Assembly: GCA_027922465.2 (NCBI GenBank)
Contig: BQMF02000343.1
Coordinates: 1 to 64,000, forward strand
Direction: 5' to 3'
Origin: Turritopsis dohrnii
Taxonomy: Eukaryota > Cnidaria > Hydrozoa > Anthoathecata > Oceaniidae
DNA length: 64,000 nt
A program made the translations under genes and the position numbers. Positions 22,597 to 34,302 of this stretch are shown piece by piece. Below the pieces are notes generated by a model. That model was not told the DNA's origin. It made no database searches and saw only the letters and a list, made by a program, of their open reading frames with translations. Within the stretch, counting starts at the first letter, position 1. Each line of letters opens with the position of its first letter.

Positions 22597-23412
22597 ATCA
22601 TTTCAAACACAATATAAAGCGCGAAATTACTGTTGCTGATAAGGTACGGTTTATCACGTAGAAAGGGCATAGTTGAGTGACACTGTATTATTATTGTGAA
22701 AATAACGATTTTTCAGGCCAATTCCAGTATGTGCCATTAGCCTGAAAAATTGAACGCTTTCCTTCCTCTTAAGGCGTCGCGTCGTGTTATGAAGTTTTAG
22801 TCGAATGTTGAGGATTTCTCAATCAAATTTAAAAATATTGCGAACACGGAAAAGTTGTAACAACCAATTCCACACGTCTGTTTACATCAGGACAGACATG
22901 GTTTGCTTAATTACTTCACGGTTTTCATTTTACAGTAGTGTTTTTTCTGATATGGTATATGCTTTATATTGAATTATTGTGTTTGTTTAGTTTTGCGAGT
23001 ATTTGTTTTCGGTTCCTAGTTGTTTGAACAATTTCGTTGTTATTCAAATTACAGAGTGTTTGCTATAGTGATTGACGAATTGTTATTATTTGTGAGTGAA
23101 AGAGCGAAACAAGAGCTTTACGTGTTTTAACTATGCCAACATGTTTGCATCGTGAGCTTTTGGCGATTTAACTTTTTTGATTTGACTCCTTAGTTTATCT
23201 AACAATTAGAGACCATCAAACTTTGAACTTTTGAAGATTTGTTTAGAATTTATTCATATGGTGCTTCTCATAGAAGAGTTTGTGACGAAACGTTTGAAAT
23301 TGTTTGATAAGCATATTCTTGTGAGATAACTGTATGTAAACGCTTCTAAAAATGCTTTTTAGGAAATAGTGCAAATTGAACAAAGTGAGGTTTGTTGGGA
23401 AGAAAATCTATC
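22595..23412. other. Upstream region of the DRAM-like gene, with a satellite remnant
   Basis: Non-coding. It carries a stretch at 22709-22750 resembling the reverse complement of part of the 180-bp satellite (TTTTTCAGGCCAATTCC). The remainder is AT-rich and presumably holds the promoter and 5' UTR of the next gene. I could not place a TATA box confidently. Confidence 0.5.
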
Positions 23413-24216
23413 ATGTGTAATCGTCAAACATCTCGTTTTAAACGTTATTTTATTTTATCATTACCAATAGTCTCTGTCTTTTTATCGGTGTTTACAAGTG
23501 TTCTGGCTTATTCTATTGCATACTCCGATGTGAGCAAGAGAAAACATGGACAGAAGCATGTAAAATTTGTTCCGTTTATAAGTGATATTGGTGATTACAA
23601 ACCAGAAAGTAGTGTGTTTACATTTGGAATGACATTAAGTGGGTGTTTTACTTTTGCTGTTATTTATGTTCGATACTTGCAAGTTAGAAACTTATATATC
23701 AATTGCGATTTGTACAATCATGTTTCGCTTTTGGCCGGAGCTTGTTTGGTAACAGGAAAATTTATGGTTGTATCATTTCAATTATCAAGTCAAATTATTG
23801 TACATTATCTTGGAGCCAGCTTGTATTTCATTAGTACATTTTTTTACTGCGTGTGCCAAACGTTGCTTTCTCATAAAAATGGGCAAAAATGCATCTTTAC
23901 GCTAAGACTGCTGTTGACTATTTTTATGTTTATCAGTGGCTTTTTCTTTGGAATATTTTTGTTGCCTCCGTTAAAGAAAACGTATCATGAATATCCATTT
24001 TCAGAAATTGCTGAGTGGCTTTTTGTCATCATTAAAATGATATTTATTTTATCATTTTTGCACGATTTTCAGGATGCAGTTCCGAAATTTGGCATTCAGC
24101 ATTACCGTTATTCAATGAATTATGACACATTTACTGAAAACAGTTTCGTTATGGTCAATGTAAACAAGCTCGGTGATTTAGAAACAGTAGAGTTTGCTCA
24201 ATACGAAAATGCATAA
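23413..24216 (+). CDS. DRAM/Frag1-family multi-pass membrane protein
   Basis: A single-exon ORF. I take the ATG at 23413 (MCNRQTSRFKRY), since the longer frame would begin with TTG. The product is 267 aa with about six hydrophobic segments. The family signature is clear: FISDIGDYKPESSVF in the first loop, then VIYVRYLQV, and AEWLFVI..FLHDFQ near the last helix; these match the layout of DRAM1/DRAM2 (damage-regulated autophagy modulators). Vertebrate relatives sit in lysosomal or plasma membranes and influence autophagy and apoptosis. The length is normal. The lack of introns is unusual compared with vertebrate DRAM genes and could mean intron loss or retrocopy; the frame is intact. An AATAAA-like signal lies about 160 bp after the stop. 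I give no symbol because the subtype is unclear. Confidence 0.85.
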   Translation: MCNRQTSRFKRYFILSLPIVSVFLSVFTSVLAYSIAYSDVSKRKHGQKHVKFVPFISDIGDYKPESSVFTFGMTLSGCFTFAVIYVRYLQVRNLYINCDLYNHVSLLAGACLVTGKFMVVSFQLSSQIIVHYLGASLYFISTFFYCVCQTLLSHKNGQKCIFTLRLLLTIFMFISGFFFGIFLLPPLKKTYHEYPFSEIAEWLFVIIKMIFILSFLHDFQDAVPKFGIQHYRYSMNYDTFTENSFVMVNVNKLGDLETVEFAQYENA

Positions 24217-24848
24217 CTGAAGTGACTACATCCATAGAAATACAAAAAGAGATAGAATAACATCGATGAAATTTCCTTTGTACCATCCGTGTTGTAATTA
24301 CTGGTGGCCGTATACAAAGTTGAATTTTTAAAATTTAAAATTTCGCGCTATATATGGAAGTCTATTGTTCCCCGTAATAAAAGTCGTAATTCAGATATCG
24401 AGATCTATTGTTAATTTTTCAGAATGTGGGACTTCAGCTAATGTCTTTTTATCAATTCTGCATAATTATGGAAATTATTAGAATTATTCAGATGGTAGCA
24501 TAACGAAAAATAAGTTTGTGTTTTACGATTTGACGAGAATAATATTCGTATTCATTGCTTTCCTGTGATCAACTAAACAAATATGTAAAATCATATTGAA
24601 GATTTTGAGATTGATGTTGATATAAATGACGACAATAACATTGACGAAAGTACACTTGACTCTCGTAATGAACATGTATGTTTTGAAGTGGAAATGTTTC
24701 TGTTTGAACGAACATGAACAATTTTACAAATTGTTCTCCGGATAAGCTGTCAGCTTTCTGATGAAACAGAGACCATCACTGCTTTGTCGTAAATATGCCT
24801 TGACATATATAAATGGCATTAAAAACATATTTATGTATAAAATGTATA
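24217..24848. other. AT-rich non-coding stretch after DRAM-like gene
   Basis: No gene recognised. It holds the probable poly(A) signal near 24376 and a 31-bp segment (about 24235-24265) repeated in inverse orientation near 27028-27060. Confidence 0.5.
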
Positions 24849-26295
24849 TGTGACGATTCAAGGGAAAATCACTACAAGCGATAATAGCGCTTGCCTCGAG
24901 AAGTAGCGCTAAATTTATCGCTAACATTGACAAATTTAGCGATAATAAGTACTGTTCGAATAAAATTGCTTTAGTATCATAGCGATAAATATAAGCACTA
25001 AAAGCGCTTTTTTATTTAATTATTCGCGCATAAATTAATTTGTTGCTAATATATTCATCACAAAATATGACGGGCCGTTTTTTCGGCCCGCATACTATTT
25101 GCCTCGTGCTCCAGAAAGTGGCATGGCGGGCTGATCATGAAGTTTCGTGTTGGTAATCTCTTTTTAATCAAAACCATCATTCGTCATAGCACGAAGTTAA
25201 TAAGCATTATGTTTCAGATCTTCATCTTTCCGGTTTTTTGTACGTTTTTCGATTATTATTTTGAAGTTTACTTGTGTGTGTTTTCTTCTACTTGAAGTGT
25301 GCAGTGTCACTTATTGCCAATTATTAGATGTTGGGAGGAAACCCTTTCATCAATTTTAATTCATCTCGTAGATTGTGTGCAAAACTCATTCAAAGTATCA
25401 AAGGGGAGGTGATTTTTATCGATACATGATTTTGATTATTTGGTCAAACTAGCTTTACTGTATGTTATTTCAAGAAAACTTGTGGCGTAAATTATTTACA
25501 CTGCATGGTTATTTTTCAATTGACTGTTTTCATAAGCACATCTCAACAAAATTCATTTACTGACAAGCATACTGGAAGCATATATTGAGTCTTATGTAGA
25601 GCTCTGCATAAGCATATCCTAATTTTAAATTTGAATTTTTTTATTGCTTATAAAAAATCATGTATTGTATTTGTTTGCAAGTTTGAGAGATTGTTTTTGT
25701 TTGCAAGTTTGAGAGAAATACAATCTTTTTGCCATTGGCTTTGTTCTGTACTTAACTCCTAATAAGAATCCACAGAATTCACGAATAATCAAAAATAACA
25801 TACAGATCAACTAACCATGGATGTGTCGCAATATCAAAAATATTTAAAATCCCCATCCGATTCTCGTCCAGCTTCATTCACTGCTTCCTTCGAAAGAGGA
25901 ATGCATGCAGCATGCGACTTGTCGTGTAAATAACGGAACAGTAGCAAGAGCGACAACTTTAATAAACAACTGCCAATTTTAAAGCAATTACGATTCCACT
26001 TTTATCTCATTTGCAGTTTTGTCTGTTTCACATAATTAAATTGAACCGGCATTATTATGCGAAAAATTTAGTGATAAATCAAATACTTATCGCTAAAATT
26101 TAGCGCTTTTTATGAAAAGAGCGATAGTTATAAGCGATAAAAGCGATAAATATTGAATAATGATAAAACTAGAAGCGCTAAATTTATCACTAATATTTAT
26201 CAATAAAACCAAATTATCGCTAAAACCCATTGTTCTTTTATCACTTTTATAAAGCGCTATTATCGCTTGTAGTGATTTTCCCTTGAATCGTCACA
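24849..26295. mobile_element. Non-autonomous TIR element with TA duplication (1447 bp)
   Basis: Both ends carry a perfect 44-bp inverted repeat starting TGTGACGATTCAAGGGAAAA and ending in GATAATAGCGCTT. Each is flanked by TA (24847-24848 and 26296-26297), which fits a TA target duplication. Inside, motifs of the AGCGAT(A)A and AGCGCT type recur near both ends. No transposase is visible. TA duplication suggests mobilisation by a Tc1/mariner-type enzyme, though other TA-duplicating families are possible. Confidence 0.88.
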
Positions 26296-26297
26296 TA

Positions 26298-27475
26298 TTC
26301 CAACTGCCTAAAATTGGAGAAAAATACTTCAACTTCTTTTTCTGGAAGGTTTCCGTAAAAGTATAGCAAATATCTTTATAATCTGGTTTGGCAGAAACAT
26401 AACTTTTTTCTCACTCAATCTCTGCACAATAGAAGATTGTTTTTACAAACTTAAAACTACACAGCTGTGCACGTGCGCTATTATTATACACCAAAGATTT
26501 TTATTGGTAGATTTATTTTTTCGGCGTGATAATTATTCGCCGACAATTAAGAAAGTGTAAACAATGTTTATGACCATAATTAAGACGAAGCCAATTAGTT
26601 TCGGTCCCGATACTTACACCACAACATTCTATATTCCTTAGGAGGTCGTACTAGTGAAAACAACTTGAAAACGCTTTTAGTTCGTAAGATAATGAAACAA
26701 ACGTCCGAGTATGTGAAATGAAAAGTCGAAAATATGTTTTTCATTATAGCATAAAAACGAAAAAACGAATTCAGTTCCGATTTTCTAAAAAAGTAGCTTT
26801 TAGAAGCCCTAATAAGGATAGCATGTTTGTTTTTACGAATAAACTTGTTAAGTATACTCGTTTTTGATTTAAAATTTTCGGTTTTTACTTCAAATTTTAC
26901 CTAGTAGTTGAAAAATAATAAACATTGCGTAAAGGAGAATGAGGCGAGGCAACACGCATGGATTCTCATTGTTTGAAAATTGAACAGAAATTTGAATAGA
27001 ATTTGAAGGTGAGCTAAAGTTTGATGTTATTCTATCTCTTTTTGTATTTCTATGTTACATCTTACGCCATCCAATGATGAACACTTGGATATGATTATTT
27101 GAAAACTGACCAATTTTTCATTTTAACCAAACAATTTAGGGGCTCTATGGATCAACTAGATCTATAATAGAAAATCAAGCTTTTAATATTAACATTATTA
27201 TTATGGAAAGCGGCAGTTTCAGTCACTTTGTTCCATGTTGTATTTCCTCTTATTAGAACCTGGGCGACTATTGCAAATTGTCTGCGAGTGGTAGCATGCT
27301 AGCATCTTACTTGTGCAATGGACATATGAGAGTGAAAGGAAAAAGGCTCACAGGCGAAATTAACAAAAAACTTTTACCTTTTAAAGCTTGTATAGATTGG
27401 CGTTTGTGGCAAAATATTTTTTACGAATTGAATAAGTACGACTGTAACATCGATTTAAACCTTGGCAGTTACAAT
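26298..27475. other. Non-coding stretch, possible short frame at its end
   Basis: Mostly AT-rich sequence without recognisable genes. A plus-strand frame at 27278-27481 (67 codons from a TTG, ending ...NKYDCNIDLNLGSYNG) has unremarkable composition and stops just at a 37-bp inverted-repeat motif. It could be the remnant of an exon cut by an insertion, but I cannot assign it. Confidence 0.4.
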
Positions 27476-27512
27476 GGGTAGATGTTAAATGGTGTAGGAT
27501 TCCGTACTTTCA
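27476..27512. repeat. 37-bp repeat, inverted partner at 40021-40057
   Basis: The segment beginning GGGTAGATGTTAAATGG matches the reverse complement of 40021-40057 at 34 of 37 positions. The pair brackets the whole Helentron region (12.6 kb apart). It may be the terminal repeat of a larger carrier element or two unrelated copies of a short repeat. Confidence 0.7.
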
Positions 27513-28029
27513 ACTCGAATTTTAACTCTTTCTTTTATCAGAGCTTTTCGAGAAGCGAAAAGAAATGTTCGTATGCCACAAATTCAATTTCCGCGCGCAT
27601 AGGGAAAAGAAAAATATTTGTATTTCCGTCTTTTTTTATCAATCAATCGCTCAATTTTACTGTAGCGTATGCTACGTTGAATTTTGACTGCTTAGGAAAT
27701 TTCAAAGGTTCAAGCAGGGATCCAGTACGAATAATGAAAAATCTCTCAATGGCTTTTGTTACTTTTAAAAAAATTATGTATTTCTTCAACGAGCGCACTT
27801 CCTTATTTTGCTGTCCCTATCATTTTAAAAAATTTTAGCCGGCATTCTTTCACAGCGTTTATTATGGCAACCATTCGTTACACGAATTACACGAATTACT
27901 ATGAAACAAGATTCGCATTAATGCGACTATATATTTCCCCAACGTTGCGAAAAATTTGAATCAGTTGAGCACATCAATTACCCTATGTATCACTTCCCCA
28001 AACGAATACGGCGTTATAAACTTGAAAAA

Positions 28030-30324
28030 GCAGATATGTATTGATGATGAGTGAGAGCATGTTACTGTTGTTTATAAATAACTTCGAAGCGCACGAATTA
28101 TTTTGCATCTATTTTCCTGAAATGCACAAGCAAGAATTCCGTTTTAGGAAACACATTACAAGGGAAATACACTTTCGGCTAAATTACAAAGCAATTTAGA
28201 ACACGAATTTTGTATCCATACTATCCGTTTTATTGCTAATGAAAAATCTCGATAGCCAGATTAACAAGAAGAATACCGTAGTTATCTTATCTCATTGATA
28301 ACTCGGTGTGTTCGCACAACTAAATTTCTAAGAAAACCAGACATCATAATCTAAATTTGACCCGTTTCGAACAATCAGACCGAGGGCGTTTATTGGTGTT
28401 AGGAGATTTAGGCGGCAGACTTTAAGGCGGGAAAAAAATCAAATACACCTTGGATGGTAAAGAAGATATATACAAAATATACATACAAGTATATCATCAT
28501 ACAAGGAAAGTCACATAATTTTAGACAAATCCTTGTTGTGACAGATACAATATTATACAAGGAAAGTCACATAATTTTAGACAAATCCTTGTCGTAAAAT
28601 ATACATAGCTATAGTGAAAAACAACAACAATCAAATTAATAGTTGTCCATAGGCAGTCATTGTAGCGTTTCATTCTGATTTCGTTATTCACGGATACAGC
28701 AAGAAATGATTTACCAAATCCAGATATACATGCGACATGTCATTATTGTAATGTTATACGAATATAATTTTCTTGGAGACTTTGAGGTTTGGAAATCTTA
28801 GCGATATGTTCCATTCTGCCACCACTTTTGAAACTTTTCAACCTGAAAAATAACCAAAAATCAAATTTAAAGTTGTGAACCTTTTTTTCGATATAACAAA
28901 AAAAGTAAAACACAGTTCTCACCTTCATTTGTGACATCCAAAAGTTATAGCAAATAGTGTACGTCACATATACAAATTCATTTTGATAATGAACGATCAT
29001 TTCATGTACATCATCGCCAATTCATAATCAACATTGATGAACCATAATAACAACATCTTGAATCAACTTGTTGTTGTTATCTGCGTACCAGAAATTATAA
29101 TATCTCGAAATATCACAAACTTGAGTTAATTAGCTCTTTGCGGATAGTTGTAAAAACAGATACCAAAGCTGATGTTGATAAGACAATGTGGTTTTGATGA
29201 CTTCGTATAGCAACAGCAACAACATTGTTGTTAGAATGTTAAAAAAGATCATAACATATTATAACGTATATCACATGTGCACAGTCATCTGGATAATGGA
29301 TATTCATTTCATGTACAGCATCACCAATTCGCATTCAACATCAAGGAATTATCATCAAATAAAAATTTAAAAAAAACCATTACAACAATCTGGAATAAAT
29401 TAACAAGTAAATTAACAAATATATACTAACAATGACTTTAAAAAAAACAGTGATATAGAAGTGATATTTTTATCTGTAAAAACGAAGAATTGATTTCAAC
29501 AGTGGAAAAAATCAAAAATTAAAACAAATCACACACACACACCATAAGTACAGACTGAATATCAGTGTGTATCCAAGCAGCTTCTGCATGCCAGTCCTAT
29601 AATCAAGCAGATCACTCATGCCAGATCAGTGCCAATACTCAGAGCATGGATGATGGATGGATGGTAGGATGGATGATAAACCCAAAATCTTACAGTACAG
29701 AAAAAGAAACAGAACACATTCAAATGGTGTCATCATGAGTGCAAAAAAAATCTATCGTTCTGAAGTCAAAGACACATGTTTCTTTCAAGCTGTACTGTTT
29801 GACTACACTCAATCTCCTCTCAGACAAACTTTAGGCTATTAAGATGTTAAATCATAATATTCTTTTTATCAGATTGGTTGTACTTCTTTTGTCAAAGCAA
29901 AGCATATTTCATCAAAATTTAAATGATCACAGGCACAGTATAACTATTTTACTTAAAATTCTCTATAATCCATGTAAATAAAATGAAACTATAAAAAGGA
30001 ACGTCTCAAATGAATGTTAATTCAACTGAACTGATTTCTTAAATAAAGATAGATAAACGATTTCAATAAAAAGGATATCAATAATTATCAATAAAACTTA
30101 ACAGTTTGTCTGCCAGTTTAAAACCATTGAAAAATCACTTAAAGCTTTTATAGAAATTCTGCGAGGTAGTTAAGCTAAGTTTAGCTTATGTTTTGTTCAT
30201 TCAAACACTTTCCTAGGACTTCTCAATGAAAAGTGTCTCAAATTGGCAGACAAACTCAACCAGTACCCTAAAAGCCACCCCTTTCCAATCCCATCCATGC
30301 TCCTTTCTAAAAATCTTTAACAGA
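28030..30324. other. Helentron 3' non-coding region
   Basis: About 2.3 kb between the endonuclease stop and the 3' end. It includes a duplicated 39-bp unit (TATACAAGGAAAGTCACATA..., near 28500 and 28553), a block shared with copy 2 (28740-29090), and a loosely duplicated version of that block (about 29190-29350). No protein-coding signal. Such long non-coding 3' tails can hold captured sequence in Helitrons, but I see no recognisable host gene. Confidence 0.6.
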
Positions 30325-31620
30325 CTAACTGTCATCCAAAACTTTCAGTCTCACTATTACAGCATCATGATCAGAGATGTTCAGACAAACTTTTAAACTT
30401 TTAACTGAAAAGTCATTCAACGTAGAATTTCTAATGTAAACATGATCAATCAAGCCGCCATCAACATGTGTTGCATGTTGTATGATTTGTGTAAAACCAT
30501 TCAAAGTGTTTTGCAATTCTGTATTATGTCTACTGTCTTTCAAAAGGTTTATATTGAAATCTCCCATCACCATATCAATTTGATCATTTTGACATAATAT
30601 TGTTGTCAATTTATTGATGAAAATATTAAAACTTGCTTGATGACTTCGGTATAACAATAAAATAGTAAGCCACTGGTCATGAAAAGTCATCTTTCTTGCT
30701 TGAAAAATGGTAAAGCCTGGCCAATGTTTAACATTCATAACATTCACACTAGCACTGTGTGCTACAAGTAAACTTTTGTACTTATCTACGTTGTTATTTA
30801 AAATGAGAGAAAAAGAACTTGTGTTTTCTTGAATACCATTTATATCTGACGTATCTGTGAGCTGCGTTTCTGTCAAAAGCAAAAGGTCTGCATTCACAAG
30901 TTCTTGGTAGTACTTTATGGATGAGGCATGCTTTTTCAGTGATCTTATATTTAGGAGAGCAATCTGAAAGCTAAAGTCTGTGGTTACAAACGATTCATTA
31001 GATTTCAATAAATTTTCTGTTTTTCTCAATCGCTGATATTCAGCATGAGACTTTTCATTCGCTTGAATAGCAGCAGGCGAGTAATTTCCTGTTAGAAACA
31101 GACCATTGAGGGAGGTTGCACGGCTGAATGCCACATACATTTGACCAGGATGAAAGTTTCTTTGTCTGTTCAATTGAAAACTAACAACAATCTTATCAAG
31201 GGATAAACCCTGCACTTTATGTACAGTACAAGCATAAGATAACAGTAAGGGAAACTGTGTTCTCGTAACAGTCGCTGATGTTTTCTTTTTGGACAAACTG
31301 AATTTGGTTTCAGTTCTTTCAATTGCAACATAATTATTTCCTTGTGCAAAGGTATTTTTTCTCTTCATTCCTGCATCTTTGTCATCAAAAAGTACAAATA
31401 TGGAGTCACATTTTCCACGGACAAAAGACAGGTGTCTAACAGTACCAATTTGACCATTGATAAGTCTGTCATCAATATCAACATTTGCTGTCAGCATTAC
31501 TCGAGCTCCAATTTTTAAGGAGAGATTGTACACTAAACCTCCAGTTTCATTAGCATTTTTTCCTCTGATTTTTTCAATAGCAGCTTCAGAGAGTCCCTCA
31601 GGATAATCATCAATTGCAAC
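30325..31620 (-). pseudogene. Helentron helicase C-terminus fused to AP-type endonuclease
   Basis: Minus-strand frame, 402 aa as an open stretch, continuing upstream of its first Met (31533) to about 31637. The first part holds helicase motifs V/VI (SYACTVHKVQGLSLDKIVV and PGQMYVAFSRATSLNGLFL). From about residue 190 an endonuclease/exonuclease/phosphatase domain begins: ALLNIRSLKKH, LLLTETQL, MVMGDFNINLL, and the C-terminal ISDHDAVIV with the catalytic SDH. This domain resembles that of CR1-type retrotransposons and marks Helentrons. The frame is broken from the upstream helicase half by a 16-bp deletion at 31638/31639, visible by comparison with copy 2. Confidence 0.9.
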
Positions 31621-33413
31621 TACATTAATTGCTGGGTTATTTTCTGATTATGCATATTAACTAAAGAGTTTTCTGCAAAAATGTGTAAAGCATCCCACGG
31701 ATAGTCTACGTTGTCTACTGAAATAAATCTAGATTTAATTAGCATTTCATCAGCAAAACTTAATGAGCCAACACGAATGTTATTCAGCAAATCTATAAAT
31801 TGGTTATCACCTTTCTGTCTCATTACTTCATCAAGTTCAGCAAGTTTAAAATTACGCCATAATTTTAGAAGGCCAATAATAAATCCATCTGTTGAATAGA
31901 CTGGTTTAGCTAGTACAGGCAGTAACTGATATAGATCACCACTAACAATTATCGTTTTATTCGCAAATGGTATACGGTCAGACATACCAAATATTTCACA
32001 GAGTCGCTGATGAACCTGTAACAGTAATTTAGAACTCACCATTGATATTTCATCAATGAAAATAACACTTACTTCTTCAAGCCTTAATCTCAAGTTTGTT
32101 CTTTGTCTATCACTTAATGGTATGAAATTACCACATGGAATGCCTAGTCCTGTATGAATAGTGGTTCCATCAATGTTGATTGCTGCAACACCTGTCGGTG
32201 CTAATAACATAATTTTCGCTTTAGAAATGTCACCATTTCTAGATAACAATTTGTTAAGAACATTATACAAGCATTTAACTAGGTAACTCTTGCCGCAACC
32301 ACCCGAGGCTGTTAAAAAGATTTGTAAGGGTTGCAAAACTTCTGGTTGTTCAGACCTTTTGTTTTTAACAAATTTTTTTCCCCATGTGTATATCACATCA
32401 AAAATTTCACGTTGCTTTCTATTCAAAGATTGGATAGTTTTGTTTAATTCATCATCTGAGATAACTGTTGATTGAAATGATGCTGGTGGCAAATCATTTG
32501 GAACCGGTTGGTCATTATCCAATTCATCTTCATTAATATCTAACATGTCATTTACCAGCTCTACAACTTCATCATTTTCCTGCTTTGCATGAGAATCTTG
32601 GTTAAGAATCATATCATCCCTATATGTTCTTAATGCAACATCTACCAGTTCAGAGTTTGGTTCAAATAGCTCTTTATTCCTATTAACAATCTCCAGAACC
32701 TCTGGCTCTGCTAGTTTATCAACATAAGTATCATTAGACTTAAGGTCACTTTCTTCATCCCTAAAGGGATAGAACAACATTAAAATATGATGTGCATATT
32801 TTTCTGGATATCTATGCTTGTTAGGTGTATAATAACGCAAGACCTTTTTAACCTTTCTACATTTCAAACATTCTTTCGAGGACATTAAAGGTATCACTTT
32901 AGGAAGAGCTGTCTGATCATGATTTTCCTCAACAACTGCATCACTCAAAATTATTGGCTGATTATCATTTTGCATCTCTGAATAGTCTTTGTTGCAATCA
33001 AGCCGGTAATATGCAGAAAATTGTGCAAAGCACAATGAATCAACGACTAGGAATTTTCCACCCGAGAAAGTTTTATTTGGCCTATCTACATATCTGTCGA
33101 GCATATTTCTTTTAAAAACATCTTGACTATCTTCAGGAAGTTCATTCAGTTCCTCTTCACTTTTAAACATCCGAAAGCGGTCATTTGGCAAATTAGTATT
33201 TATAAACGAGACTTGTGGGAAACCTTTTCGCAACCATAATTCAGGCATTAGTTGATAAACAGCTTCCTGGACAGAACACTCTCTGTTATCGCTATACGCT
33301 TTTGCTAATTTACACATAGTATCATACTTAGGGGACTCCATTTCACTGCATTGCTTTAGTACTTCTTTCATTGCATTCGAACAGGAATTTTCACTTTTTG
33401 AAAAATATGCACA
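31620..33413 (-). pseudogene. Helentron helicase N-terminal half
   Basis: A 583-aa open stretch (first Met at 33371) that truly continues upstream from the Rep region: reading slightly further upstream gives CAYFSKSENSCSNA before MKEVLKQC, the typical Rep-helicase linker. Contents: a linker with a Cys pair (SSKECLKCRKVKKVLRYY), acidic spacer, Walker A (TASGGCGKSYLVK), motif Ia (LLAPTGVAAINIDGTTIHT), Walker B (VSVIFIDEISMVSS), and motif III (TIIVSGDLYQLLPV; copy 2 has the usual QLPPV). This is the SF1B PIF1/RecD-like helicase that unwinds the donor strand during rolling-circle transposition. It ends by frameshift at the 16-bp deletion. Confidence 0.92.
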
Positions 33414-34300
33414 ATAGCTTTATAGTGATTAAATACTGGTTGTAAATCAATATTGGCTTCCCATGCAAGCAACCCTTCATCAAAATAGTTGTTCACAAAG
33501 CATGAATCTGTGCTTCGCTTCAAATGTATTTGAAAGTCATTTTGATCGGTAGATATAGACAAGGCACTTTCATAATCTTCTAATGAAATATCTAAGGAAC
33601 CAAGAGTCTCACTAATAGAGAAAACATTCTCAAAATTTGGCTTTTCTGGGTTTAAGAAATTCTTTTTCTTTGGGTTTAATTCAGTGTCAATATGCTGCTT
33701 TACTTTTTGCAAAATAACTTTTTGCTTCAAAAGAATTTCACTTTTTTCAGCAGGTGACAGATCTTCTGGAAGTGGCTTAGCAATTATTGTTCTTTGTGTA
33801 AAAAAATGGCCATATCCAAATCGGCATTCCTTATAATTATACTTCTTACAGGTTTTTGAGTGGTGGTGTACTTGATATCTTTGTACAAGATCTTTTAGTT
33901 TTGATGGTTCACTCGGTATGTTTGCTGAAATAACTGAATCAACAAATTCAGTATATTCGTCTATAGTATCAACAGATAAACATGGCATATTTTCACACCA
34001 CAACAAACAATGTACATGAGGAGAACCCCTGGTTTGAAATTCCACCCTGACGGCATAATATAAAACTCTTCCAATTGGTCCTTTAATAACAATCTCTTTA
34101 AAAAAATTTTCAACACGGAATTGGAAATGTCTAGCTAGCAACACAGGATTGCTATTTAGCAATTCACATCTTTCAAAGTATGACATCTCTGCAATTTCAC
34201 TGGCAGATATTTCAGAACCATTTAATTTAGAAATGATTACAACTAATTCATCCCACCGCAAGTCAGCACATGATAAAGTTAAGAAAAATGATGGCAATCC
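33405..34300 (-). pseudogene. Helentron Rep (HUH) nuclease, C-terminal part
   Basis: Native Rep sequence resumes at 34300 with GLPSFFLTLSCADLRWDEL; the residues before that in the open frame (KWQANIKSVHTIFTQTL) come from the inserted TIR element. The metal-binding HUH motif is GSPHVHCLLW near 34015. A Cys/His cluster follows (HHHSKTCKKYNYKECRFGYGHFF). The segment leading to the catalytic tyrosines reads WEANIDLQPVFNHYKAIV and then loses frame near 33408; the downstream frame restarts at CAYFSKSEN. A small deletion has therefore removed part of the Yx(2-3)Y active-site motif. Rep normally nicks and joins DNA strands through these tyrosines; this copy cannot. Confidence 0.9.
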
Positions 34301-34302
34301 TA

